Origin: Bog-473 sp052140165 | GTDB taxonomy: Bacteria; Actinomycetota; Acidimicrobiia; Acidimicrobiales; RAAP-2 | Direction: 5' to 3' | Length of the DNA: 12,191 nt | Assembly (NCBI GenBank): GCA_052140165.1 | Contig: JBKQUM010000166.1 | Span: forward strand, 1-12,191 | Part shown: in pieces, positions 1 through 5,989 of the stretch | Layout of the letters: every line of letters begins with the position of its first letter | Position numbering within the stretch: the stretch's first letter is position 1 | Notes under the pieces: generated by a model | The model's database searches: none | Told to the model about the DNA's origin: nothing | The model's input: only the letters and a program-made list of their open reading frames with translations | Program-made: the position numbers and the translations under genes

Positions 1-707
1 ACGCTCTCCCCGCCCGGATCTGCCACCATCTCGTCCATGGACAACGTCAGGCCTACGGGAAAGTCGCCGGGCCCCGACCGCAAGGCGTCGACCCCCAGGC
101 GGTGGGCTCGCACCATGGCCTCGTTAATCGCCATGTGGCGAACAAAGTTGTCCTCGAACCCGGGTGAGGAGGCTCCGAGGTCGTAGGCCCTGACGCCGAT
201 GAGGTTGAGCTCGTTGATCGTGCAAGCCCAACCGATGAGGTCGCCGAGATGGGCGCCGGCCCAGGTCACGAAACGGGAGAATGTCTCCGGCGCGTCCGCT
301 GCCTCCCACCCGCCTCGCTCGGCGAGCCAGGTCGGGGTAGTGAAATGGTGGAAGGTCACGACGGGGACGATGTCCCGTTCGCGGCACGCCGCGCAGATCC
401 GGCGATAGTGGTCCATCGCGGCGATCGAAAACTCGCCTTCAGCCGGCTCGATTCGGCTCCACTCAAGTGAGAACCGGTAGGCCCCGAGCCCCATGCCTGC
501 GATGAGCTCGATATCCTCAGGCCAGCGATGCAGCGAATCACATGCGTCCCCGCTCGACTCGGCATAACCGGAGTTTGGGTCGTGCTCCTTTGCCCACGAG
601 TCGTTGTTGACGTTGCCACCCTCGACCTGATGAGCTGCGGTCGCCGCGCCCCACAGGAAGTCTTCGGGGAAGCTGAACTCGGCTGCACCGGTGTCGGCTC
701 GGTCCAC
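1..707 (-). CDS. GH1 family beta-glucosidase, N-terminal half (cut by window edge)
   Basis: Glycoside hydrolase family 1 enzymes cleave beta-linked sugars from oligosaccharides or glycosides with retention of configuration, usually in the cytoplasm. I translated this frame by hand, since it runs open off the window start. The GH1 N-terminal signature FLWGAATAAHQVEGG lies at residues 17-31, RFSLEWSRIEP at 78-88, the strand TFHHFTTPTWL at 118-128, and the acid/base motif TINEL at 163-167 with E166 as proton donor. Most family members read T-x-N-E-P, so Leu for Pro is a mild variation. About 235 of an expected 440-480 residues are present. The nucleophile motif (ITENG-like) would lie outside. 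Start is GTG at 705-707, six bases after an in-frame TGA, with no Shine-Dalgarno but a TACAGT hexamer 8 bases upstream. Family certain; substrate unknown. Confidence 0.93.
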   Translation of the reverse strand, partial: MDRADTGAAEFSFPEDFLWGAATAAHQVEGGNVNNDSWAKEHDPNSGYAESSGDACDSLHRWPEDIELIAGMGLGAYRFSLEWSRIEPAEGEFSIAAMDHYRRICAACRERDIVPVVTFHHFTTPTWLAERGGWEAADAPETFSRFVTWAGAHLGDLIGWACTINELNLIGVRAYDLGASSPGFEDNFVRHMAINEAMVRAHRLGVDALRSGPGDFPVGLTLSMDEMVADPGGES

Positions 708-715
708 GACCGATC

Positions 716-721
716 ACTGTA
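716..721 (-). promoter_or_regulatory. Putative -10 element of the GH1 gene, leaderless type
   Basis: Read on the minus strand, TACAGT fits TANNNT and ends 8 bases before the GTG start of the GH1 gene. There is no ribosome binding site. A weak -35 candidate, CTGACC, lies 19 bases further upstream (741-746). The transcript would begin at or within a base or two of the start codon. This is inferred from sequence only. Confidence 0.45.
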
Positions 722-796
722 GCGCCCGACGGGTATTGCCGGTCAGCGGACGATCGCCCTCATGACACACCCCCGGAGTCCCGCGCCGACAACGAG

Positions 797-844
797 TATT
801 CGAGAACGGTGGTCGGCGAATATCCGAGAACGGTGGTCGGCGAA
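797..844. repeat. 24-bp tandem repeat, two copies
   Basis: Two adjoining copies at 797-820 and 821-844 differ at one base (TATT versus TATC at the front) and share cgagaacggtggtcggcgaa. Each copy contains CCGA or its near equivalent and TCGG nine bases apart, so each could form a small hairpin or serve as a protein-binding half. The repeat lies 90-140 bases upstream of the GH1 start and could be a regulator site or part of a lost mobile element end. Neither role is shown. Confidence 0.75.
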
Positions 845-1067
845 TCGTGTCCGAACTCCTTGAGCTTGGACTGCCTGTGGTGCGTCGTCGCCTCCGAGGA
901 CGTATCCGGCAACGGCGTGGCGGTACCGATCGACGGATATCGCGTGCGAGGTCGACGTTGGGTGTCCCGAATGGGGATCCTTCTATGGGACGCAGAGAGT
1001 TGGCACAGTGGGTTCGGTGCTCGCTCCACTCCATGTGCCTCGGACGAATCCTCGGTGGCTGCGCTCC

Positions 1068-1865
1068 CTAGTCGGTGGGCGCTCCTCGGAAGACAACTCG
1101 CAGGACTTGGTCTGGTCGGTGTCCGGGCCAGAACGCATGCATTGCCCACGTCGCTCCCATACGACGGAGATCGTCTATCGACACTCCCGGGTGCGCCGCC
1201 AGAGCGACGTCGAATCCCTCGAGTGACCCGCGAGCGCGACGGACACGAGCGAGGATTTCGCCCACCTGCTCTTCATCCACCTCGATCGGATAGATGCCGT
1301 CGTAGGCCGCCGCCCGGTCAACAGGGCGCACAGCCCCACCCTTGCAACCGAACCAAAGAGGGATTCTCGGGTGCTGGACTGGTCCGGGTTCGATCCGCAC
1401 CCCATCGACTTGTATCCGCCCAGCACTTTTGACAATTTCACCCGACCAAAGCGCCGTCAACACCTTCACTCCCTCGTCAAGGACCTCTGCGCGCGCACGG
1501 GCCTCAGTCGGATCGCCAAAGGCGGAGAACTCGCGTCCAGCGTCACCACCGAGACCGAGACCGAGCGTCAGTCGCCCTGAGCTGAGGCGATCCAGCGTGA
1601 CCGTTTCCCGGGCCAGCTTGATGATGCGTCGGCGGGCCAGGGGTGTGACCATGGTCCCCAGACGAATCCGCCGGGTGGTCGCTGCAACTGCCGCCAGCAC
1701 GACCCACGGATCAGAGATCTCCCAGGCCTCGGGGAGGGGGCTCAGGATGTGATCCCAGACGAAGAGCCCGTCCCAACCGTTCTCGTCCGCGGCCTGTCCG
1801 ATCTCAACAATTGCTGCCGGATCCGCCAACGGTCCAAACAACGGGAGGTTGATGGCGTGGCGCAC
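1068..1865 (-). CDS. LLM class (luciferase-like) flavin/F420-dependent oxidoreductase
   Basis: Members of the bacterial luciferase superfamily are TIM-barrel oxidoreductases that use reduced FMN or coenzyme F420. In actinobacteria many are F420-dependent. The 265-residue product shows the family layout: an opening strand INLPLFGPLADP (5-16), GWDGLFVWDHI (30-40), RIRLGTMVTPLARRR (66-80), and the glycine-rich LGLGLGGDAGREFSAFG (101-117) typical of cofactor-binding loops, followed by helix EVLDEGVKVLTALWSGE. Length is slightly below the usual 280-300. The start is GTG at 1863-1865: no Shine-Dalgarno precedes it, but TACTCT sits six bases upstream, as in a leaderless gene. Family is secure. Choice of FMN or F420, and the substrate, cannot be read from the sequence. 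It is divergent from the ArsR operon and transcribed in the same direction as the GH1 gene, with a 360-base gap. Confidence 0.92.
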   Translation of the reverse strand: MRHAINLPLFGPLADPAAIVEIGQAADENGWDGLFVWDHILSPLPEAWEISDPWVVLAAVAATTRRIRLGTMVTPLARRRIIKLARETVTLDRLSSGRLTLGLGLGGDAGREFSAFGDPTEARARAEVLDEGVKVLTALWSGEIVKSAGRIQVDGVRIEPGPVQHPRIPLWFGCKGGAVRPVDRAAAYDGIYPIEVDEEQVGEILARVRRARGSLEGFDVALAAHPGVSIDDLRRMGATWAMHAFWPGHRPDQVLRVVFRGAPTD

Positions 1866-1871
1866 GGAAGA

Positions 1872-1877
1872 AGAGTA
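1872..1877 (-). promoter_or_regulatory. Putative -10 element of the LLM oxidoreductase gene, leaderless type
   Basis: On the minus strand TACTCT (TANNNT) is followed by exactly six bases and then the GTG start, which would place the first transcribed base at the start codon. No recognisable -35 lies 17-18 bases upstream. It is supported mainly by the matching arrangement at other starts in this window. Confidence 0.45.
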
Positions 1878-2083
1878 GTGGGATCGATCTAGCAGGCAGC
1901 GGACACGTTCGGGACCTTTCGGCCTCGGTTCTCCTCTGGCGTCGGTGGGGGATCCTTGGCTGGTCCCTCGCCCCGGCGCTCGCGATCACACGTATCGGGT
2001 TCGGCGATTAAGTGCCTCTGAGTCTGGCAGCTTCGTCGGCGGACGCTGAGCGCAGAACCGCCATTCCGGCGTGCCGGCCGCCC

Positions 2084-2113
2084 TTGACAGGTAACCATAT
2101 GGTGACATATATT
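2084..2113 (+). promoter_or_regulatory. Sigma-70-type promoter of the ArsR-SRPBCC operon
   Basis: A perfect -35 box TTGACA (2084-2089) and a good -10 box TATATT (2108-2113) are separated by 18 bases. Transcription should start near 2119-2122, essentially at the GTG start of the regulator (2122), so the message would be leaderless or nearly so. No Shine-Dalgarno is present upstream of 2122, which agrees. This is the strongest promoter seen in the window. Confidence 0.8.
2091..2106. promoter_or_regulatory. Palindromic operator candidate within the ArsR promoter
   Basis: GTAACCATATGGTGAC is a 16-base inverted repeat with one mismatched pair, centred on CATATG. It lies wholly in the spacer between the -35 and -10 boxes. 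A dimeric winged-helix repressor bound here would block RNA polymerase. ArsR-family proteins are usually autorepressors binding such palindromes near their own promoter, so the adjacent ArsR product is the likely ligand. Binding is inferred. Confidence 0.6.
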
Positions 2114-2121
2114 GACCGGGT

Positions 2122-2439
2122 GTGGACGACAACCTCGTGTTCAAGGCGCTCGCCGACCCGACGCGCCGCTTCCTGCTCGATCTCCTCTTCGAGCGTGAAG
2201 GTCGCACGTTGACCGAGCTCGAGTCCCAAGTGGACATGACGCGCATCGGGGTCATGAAGCACCTGCGCCTGCTCGAAGAGGCGGGGCTGGTCGTCACGCG
2301 CCGATCGGGCCGGGAGAAGCTGCATTTCCTCAATCCCGTCCCGATCCGGCTGATCCATGACCGGTGGATCGATAAGTACACCGAGCGCCACGCTTCGGCG
2401 CTCGCAAACCTGAAATCCAACTTGGAGGTACAGAAATGA
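2122..2439 (+). CDS. ArsR-family winged-helix transcriptional regulator
   Basis: This 105-residue DNA-binding protein has the ArsR/SmtB fold. FKALADPTRRFLLDLLFE (7-24) is the typical opening helix, TLTELESQVDMTRIGVMKHLRLLEEAGLV (29-57) holds the helix-turn-helix with recognition helix around 41-52, and VVTRRSGREKLHFLNPVP (57-74) is the beta wing. The metal-binding Cys-x-Cys motif of ArsR/CadC-type sensors is absent and there is no cysteine at all, so it probably does not sense metals. The C-terminal helix RWIDKYTERHASALANLKSNL resembles the subgroup regularly encoded next to SRPBCC/AHSA1 proteins, as here. Start is GTG at 2122, chosen because the promoter places transcription start there. The stop codon overlaps the start of the next gene (ATGA), which implies translational coupling. 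It is probably an autorepressor through the palindrome at 2091-2106. Confidence 0.95.
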   Translation: MDDNLVFKALADPTRRFLLDLLFEREGRTLTELESQVDMTRIGVMKHLRLLEEAGLVVTRRSGREKLHFLNPVPIRLIHDRWIDKYTERHASALANLKSNLEVQK

Positions 2440-2951
2440 CCACGGCAACCACTTCCGAGACGATCCAGATCTACCGGGTGTACATCAAGACGACGCCCGA
2501 GGCCATCTGGGAGGCGATCACCAAGCCCGAGTGGACGGTGCAGTACGGCTATGCCCCTCTCGTGGAGTACGAGCTGCGTTCAGGCGGTGCCTTTCGGGCT
2601 CACGCGAACGAGGGCATGAAAGCGTTCGGGTGCCCGGACGTCATCAGCGATGGCGAGGTGATCGAGGCCCAGCCGCCGCGAAAGCTGGTCCAGACGTGGC
2701 GGATGACGATGACGCCGGAGATGGCGTCCGAGGCGTTTACCCGACTCACCTATGACATCGAGCCCGTTCGGGGCGGTGTCACCAAGCTCACCGTCACCCA
2801 CGACGTGACCGGTGCGCCAATGTGGGCCGGTGTACTGAGGGGCGAGAGTGAGTCGAGCGGGGCCGGCGGCGGCTGGAGCGAGATCCTCAGCGGCCTGAAG
2901 ACGCTGCTCGAGACTGGCCAGCAACTCCCCTTCCAAAGTGGCCCGGCATAA
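2436..2951 (+). CDS. SRPBCC / AHSA1-like domain protein
   Basis: This 171-residue protein is of the START-like SRPBCC superfamily (AHSA1/ActivatorOfHsp90 C-terminal type), a helix-grip fold with a deep hydrophobic ligand pocket. Visible family features are IQIYRVYIKTTPEAIWEAITKPEWT (first strand and helix, 10-34), ELRSGGAFRAH (46-56), DGEVIEAQPPRKLVQTWRM (72-90), and the C-terminal helix GGGWSEILSGLKTLLETG. Bacterial members paired with an ArsR gene are common, but the ligand or reaction is generally unknown. A ribosome binding site GGAGG (2424-2428) lies 7 bases before the ATG at 2436, and the start overlaps the regulator's stop by four bases. The two genes therefore form one operon and are probably both repressed by the ArsR product. 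No signal peptide; cytoplasmic. No function is claimed beyond the family. Confidence 0.93.
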   Translation: MTTATTSETIQIYRVYIKTTPEAIWEAITKPEWTVQYGYAPLVEYELRSGGAFRAHANEGMKAFGCPDVISDGEVIEAQPPRKLVQTWRMTMTPEMASEAFTRLTYDIEPVRGGVTKLTVTHDVTGAPMWAGVLRGESESSGAGGGWSEILSGLKTLLETGQQLPFQSGPA

Positions 2952-3140
2952 AAGCGGTTCGGCGTCGGCAAAACTGCACATCGCTCGCACCAGAGCGGAG
3001 TCGCTCCGAAGAGCCGGTTGTCGCGTCCTAGCGAGGGCGGTCGACGCGGGCGAGCCGGGCGTCCCGAATGAGGGAACCGGTAGCGGTAACACCGGGTCTC
3101 ATTGCTGGACGGCTGCACCGTACCCGCAGGGATATTCCCC

Positions 3141-3178
3141 ACGGGTACGGGCACGGGCACGGGCGTGAGCACGGGCAC
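3141..3178. repeat. Degenerate hexanucleotide repeat (CGGGCA type)
   Basis: Six successive six-base units of the form CGGGTA, CGGGCA, CGGGCA, CGGGCG, TGAGCA, CGGGCA lie just downstream of the broken resolvase's end, in the non-coding space after the SRPBCC gene. It looks like a short microsatellite made by slippage. The rest of 2952-3185 shows nothing recognisable. Confidence 0.6.
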
Positions 3179-3428
3179 ACCAGCATCAGTTCTCACCCCT
3201 CGGTGTTGAAGTCGGCGGTGTTGATGCCCTCAGGACTCGCTCTCGTTCGACAGCCCGATAGACGGTGGAGCGAGCCACATTGAACAGGTCCGCCAGTTCA
3301 GCGGTGGTGTACTCACCGGATTCCAACAGGGCCACCAAATGAGCTTCCTGGCGATGGTTGAGTTTGGGTTGCTTGCCCCTGAGGTGCCCCTTGGCTTTCG
3401 CGATCTTCATTCCTTCACGATTCCGCAG

Positions 3429-3436
3429 CCGAATGA
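3429..3436. repeat. Target-site duplication, left copy
   Basis: CCGAATGA directly precedes the left end of the IS. Its partner CCGAATGT (4902-4909) follows the right end, seven of eight bases identical. The length fits the 8-9 bp duplications of IS256-family elements. Reading across the left copy gives the expected resolvase sequence LIRLR, so this copy appears unaltered. Confidence 0.8.
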
Positions 3437-3460
3437 GGTTGAGTCCCAACGAGTGGTGTA
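3437..3460 (+). repeat. IS256-family terminal inverted repeat, left
   Basis: This end begins GGTTGAGTCCCAA and continues to GAGTGGTGTA. Compared with the reverse complement of the right end it differs only at positions 1 and 13-15. It lies 53 bases beyond the transposase stop codon. Confidence 0.85.
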
Positions 3461-3512
3461 ACGGACGGTGAGTTACAACTGCTCTCGCGTCAACCCGTTC
3501 TCTGACTGAAGC

Positions 3513-4781
3513 CTACGTGGCGTCGTCGGTGGCTGCCTCCTCTCCGGCGGCGTCGATCGACGGCCGCGGGTCGTGGGCGGAGGGCTCGGTCTTCTTCTGC
3601 GTCTTGAGTGATTCGGCGCTCATGTAGCGCCTGGTGATGGCCCACTCGTCGCTCTGTTCGGCCAAGAGCGCACCGACGAGGCGCACGACGGCCGCGCGGT
3701 TGGGGAAGATCCCGACCACGTCGGTGCGGCGGCGGATCTCCTTGTTGAGCCGCTCCTGGGGGTTATTGGATCGGATCTTGGGCCAGTGCTCGGTGGGGAA
3801 GGCGCTGAAGGCCAAGATGTCGTCGGCGGCGTCGAGCAGGTAGACCACCACGTCGCAGAACCCGGCCTGGGTGAGCTTGTCGGTCACGTCGGCCAGCTGG
3901 CTCCAGGTGGTGTCGCGGTCGGGCTGCTCGAAGATCGAGCGCACCAAGGTGGCGACCATGGGCCAGTTCCCCTTGGCACAACGTGAGGCGAGATTGGCCA
4001 TGAAGTGCGTGCGGCACCGCTGCCACGACGCCTCAGCGAAGACCTGGGCGATGGCGGCCTTGATGCCCCCGTGGGCGTCGGAGATGACCAGCTCGACGCC
4101 GCTGAGCCCCCGGGCGACCAGGGCCCGCAAAAAGGCCGTCCAGGCTGCGGTGTCCTCGGTCGTGGCGATGTCGAAGCCGATGATCTCGCGGTTGCCTTCC
4201 GCATTGACGGCGGTGGCGATCACAGCCGAGACGTTGACCACCCGGCCGCCCTCGCGCACCCGCTGCGTCAGGGCGTCGATCCACAGATACCGATAGGGAC
4301 CTCCGTCGAGCGGGCGCTCTTTGAACTGACGCACCACGGTGTCGAGCTCGGCCGCCATGCGCGACACCTCGGACTTGGAGATCCCGTCGATCCCCATGGC
4401 CTTGACCAGGTCGTCGACCCGCCGCGTGGACACCCCTTCGACGTAGGCCGCGCAGACGACGGCCACCAGGGCTTGCTCGGCCCGCCGGCGGGGCTGGAGC
4501 AAGAACTCGGGCGAATAGGTTCCCCGACGCAGTTTGGGGACGGCCAGCTCGATGGTCCCGGCTCTGGTGTCCCAGGGCCGGAGCCGGTAGCCGTTGCGCG
4601 AGTTCTCGCGCTCCTCGCTCCGCTCGCCATAGGCGGCACCGCACTGCATGGACGCCTGGGCGCTCATGAGCGCCTCCGCGAAGGCGCTCAACATCGCTCG
4701 GGCCAGGTCCGTGTCGCCATCAGCGCCTTCGAGGTACTTGCCAAGCCATGCAGCCGCGTCGATAGTGGTTGGGACGTTCAC
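3513..4781 (-). CDS. IS256-family (Mutator-type) transposase
   Basis: This DDE transposase moves the surrounding IS by cut/copy-and-paste. Numbering from the upstream TTG at 4796, the residues expected to form the catalytic triad are D174 (LWIDALT), D240 (VISDAHGG) and a glutamate in NNPQERLNKEIRRR (E348 or E353). The Cys/His segment CRTHFMANL (261-269) typical of IS256 transposases is also present. The stretch RNGYRLRPWDTRAGTIEL (67-84) is the usual N-terminal DNA-binding border. Length, about 422 residues, is normal and no frameshift is seen. The open frame extends to a TTG at 4796, but I prefer the GTG at 4779-4781 (product beginning NVPTTIDAAAW), because GAGGAGG sits six bases before it and would otherwise be inside the gene. 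The acidic and threonine-rich C-terminal tail after about residue 400 is variable in the family. Confidence 0.95.
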   Translation of the reverse strand: MNVPTTIDAAAWLGKYLEGADGDTDLARAMLSAFAEALMSAQASMQCGAAYGERSEERENSRNGYRLRPWDTRAGTIELAVPKLRRGTYSPEFLLQPRRRAEQALVAVVCAAYVEGVSTRRVDDLVKAMGIDGISKSEVSRMAAELDTVVRQFKERPLDGGPYRYLWIDALTQRVREGGRVVNVSAVIATAVNAEGNREIIGFDIATTEDTAAWTAFLRALVARGLSGVELVISDAHGGIKAAIAQVFAEASWQRCRTHFMANLASRCAKGNWPMVATLVRSIFEQPDRDTTWSQLADVTDKLTQAGFCDVVVYLLDAADDILAFSAFPTEHWPKIRSNNPQERLNKEIRRRTDVVGIFPNRAAVVRLVGALLAEQSDEWAITRRYMSAESLKTQKKTEPSAHDPRPSIDAAGEEAATDDAT

Positions 4782-4877
4782 CGTGATCCTCCTCAAGTGG
4801 GTTGTGTGGAAACTGCTTCTTGAGGTTGACGCGGTGATCGTCGCGTCTGGGGGATAGTCCCTCAGCTCACCTGCTCG

Positions 4878-4901
4878 TACACCACTGCCTGGGACTCAAC
4901 T
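4878..4901 (-). repeat. IS256-family terminal inverted repeat, right
   Basis: On the minus strand this end reads AGTTGAGTCCCAGG then CAGTGGTGTA, matching the left end in 20 of 24 positions. It lies about 95 bases upstream of the transposase start, leaving room for its promoter. Confidence 0.85.
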
Positions 4902-4909
4902 CCGAATGT
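4902..4909. repeat. Target-site duplication, right copy
   Basis: CCGAATGT follows the right IS end. Read on the minus strand, the resolvase sequence here is GATCTCACATTCGG, whereas the other flank implies GATCTCATTCGG. This copy therefore carries two extra bases (CA) that probably arose after insertion, which explains the single mismatch between the duplicates. Confidence 0.75.
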
Positions 4910-5496
4910 GAGATCGGACTCGAACTCGGCAACCATGGCGAGGACGTTGAAGAGCAGCCGTCCGACCGGATCGGTGGGATCGTAGACGGACCCACCCAGA
5001 TTGAGGCTCACCTGGCGAACCGTGAGTTCGTCGGCAATCGCCCGTGCGTCCGGAAGGACCGTGCCAGCCGATCGAGCTTGGTGACGACGAGTGTGTCGCC
5101 CTCTCGACAAGCGGCCAGGGCCTCACGCAGGCCAGGCCGCTCGCGGTTAGTGCCAGTGAGTCCATGGTCGACGTAGATCCGGTTGGGAGCTACTCCGAGC
5201 GCCGCCAGGCCGTCGCGTTGGGAAGTGAGATCCTGCTGATCGGTGGATACACGGGCGTATCCGACAAGCAGCGCTGTCATAGCGCACCTCCAGTGATGGG
5301 TCGGACCGGAGGTTCCCGGGTTACCGACAACGGCCAGGGCCGCTTCATCATGAATCGGCTGCTTCTCACTCCATCTGCAGGTGGCGATGGTCCCGCGGTA
5401 ACTGCGGCGGGCACGACTCGCGTCAGTCGGTCCCGTGATCCTGACAAATGACGATTCCCTGATGTATGAACTCTCCGCCGCGGGCCAGGCCGAGGT

Positions 5497-5502
5497 TAGA
5501 TT
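5497..5502 (+). promoter_or_regulatory. Putative -10 element of the DUF3224 gene, leaderless type
   Basis: TAGATT (TANNNT) ends seven bases before the ATG at 5510. The nearest purine-rich stretch, GAGG at 5492-5495, is too far away for a ribosome binding site. No convincing -35 is seen. The arrangement matches that of other starts here. Confidence 0.45.
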
Positions 5503-5509
5503 TGTGGTC

Positions 5510-5989
5510 ATGAGCACCGCCAAGGGGACCTTCGAGATTGCGATGACTCCCGGAGCGACTGAGGTTGAGGGAGCCGTCGGCCGGTTGGACTTTACGAGGA
5601 CCTTTTCCGGCGGTCTCGATGCGATCGGGAGGGGCCTGATGCTCTCCTGCGGAGACCCACAGGCCGGAGAGGCCGGCTACGTCGCGATCGAGATAGTTGA
5701 GGGTCGGCTCGGCAAGCGCGAGGGTGGCTTCGCACTGCAGCAATTCGGCACGATGCACGGAGGCTCGCAAGCGCTGCGCTACGAGGTGGTGCCCGGATCT
5801 GGCCGCGGAGCGCTCGAAGGTATTGCTGGCTCGTTCCACCTCACAGTCGAGGACGACCGGGACGCACCGGTACGAGCTGGAATACGAGGTCTGAACCGGG
5901 CGCTCACTGCCGGGCCATACGAGGATCCCGCCACGGGGAGGGTATTCGTACTGCCCCGTGCCGCGTGGGCTTCACAGCTCGATCTCTGA
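5510..5989 (+). CDS. DUF3224 family protein with probable C-terminal frameshift
   Basis: This is a small beta-rich protein of a family common in actinobacteria and without known function. Family features seen are the opening ATGTFEI-like strand (STAKGTFEI, residues 2-10), RLDFTRTFSGGLDAIGRGLML, YVAIEIVEGRLGKREGGFALQQFGTM and VVPGSGRGALEGIAG. The frame as read continues past the family's end and stops at 5989, overlapping the 3' end of glyA. In the +1 frame, directly after VEDD, the sequence gives GTHRYELEYEV and a stop at 5894, which is the expected DUF3224 ending. Deleting one C at 5857-5858 would restore a 127-residue protein of normal length. It is therefore either a recent frameshift or a sequencing error. 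I chose ATG 5510 because the domain begins there; an upstream ATG at 5435 adds 25 residues unlike the family. Confidence 0.85.
   Translation: MSTAKGTFEIAMTPGATEVEGAVGRLDFTRTFSGGLDAIGRGLMLSCGDPQAGEAGYVAIEIVEGRLGKREGGFALQQFGTMHGGSQALRYEVVPGSGRGALEGIAGSFHLTVEDDRDAPVRAGIRGLNRALTAGPYEDPATGRVFVLPRAAWASQLDL

Larger units (their letters stand above)
708..1067. other. Intergenic stretch without a convincing gene
   Basis: About 360 bases separate the GH1 start (minus) from the LLM oxidoreductase stop (minus). Several open frames cross it on both strands. All give arginine/proline-rich peptides without a family I recognise, and none has a ribosome binding site. The only structure is the 24-bp tandem repeat at 797-844. 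The stretch could hold the GH1 promoter plus remnants of something lost, but I see no direct sign of what. Confidence 0.6.
3437..4901 (-). mobile_element. Complete IS256-family insertion sequence, about 1465 bp
   Basis: The element carries one transposase gene and ends in imperfect inverted repeats of at least 24 bp (3437-3460 and 4878-4901, 20 of 24 bases matching, core TTGAGTCCCA and AGTGGTGTA). It is flanked by CCGAATGA and CCGAATGT, a target duplication of 8 bp with one difference. Size, repeat length and duplication length all agree with IS256 family norms. It sits inside the resolvase gene, in the same orientation. Because the transposase is full length and the ends are intact, the element may still be mobile. 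Confidence 0.92.
3186..5280 (-). pseudogene. Serine recombinase (resolvase), split by an IS256-family element and frameshifted
   Basis: A small serine resolvase of about 205 residues is broken in two. The N-terminal part (5280 down to about 4902) starts with MTALLVGYARVSTDQQ, S12 being the catalytic serine, and contains VDHGLTGTNRERPGL and VVTKLDRLARS. It starts at an ATG with a good GGAGGTG ribosome site. After LARS the frame shifts by one missing base near 5052-5058 (TCCTTCC where TCCCTTCC would restore it), then continues LPDARAIADEL, GGSVYDPTDPVGRLLFNVLA and AEFESDL. There the IS interrupts. The C-terminal part (3428 down to 3186) resumes with IRLRNREGM, then RGKQPKL and the DNA-binding helix-turn-helix TTAELADLFNVARSTVYRAV. 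Family assignment is secure. The protein cannot be made as one piece, so the gene is inactive. The parent mobile element, if any, is not visible. Confidence 0.92.

Noticed and set aside
1375..1405. GGTTCGATCC, resembling a tRNA T-arm
   Set aside because: It lies within the LLM gene and no acceptor, D or anticodon stems can be built around it.
809..1432. 207-codon open frame on the plus strand
   Set aside because: It overlaps the LLM oxidoreductase gene antisense for more than half its length and has no family-like sequence; it is a high-G+C shadow frame.
4005..4823. 272-codon open frame antisense to the transposase
   Set aside because: Its sequence is the mirror of the IS256 transposase codons, with repetitive GDDQLD/HPLRQ-type composition and no domain.
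5281..5434. Possible res recombination site upstream of the resolvase start
   Set aside because: Resolvases often bind sites just upstream of their gene, but I could not find the three paired half-sites expected.
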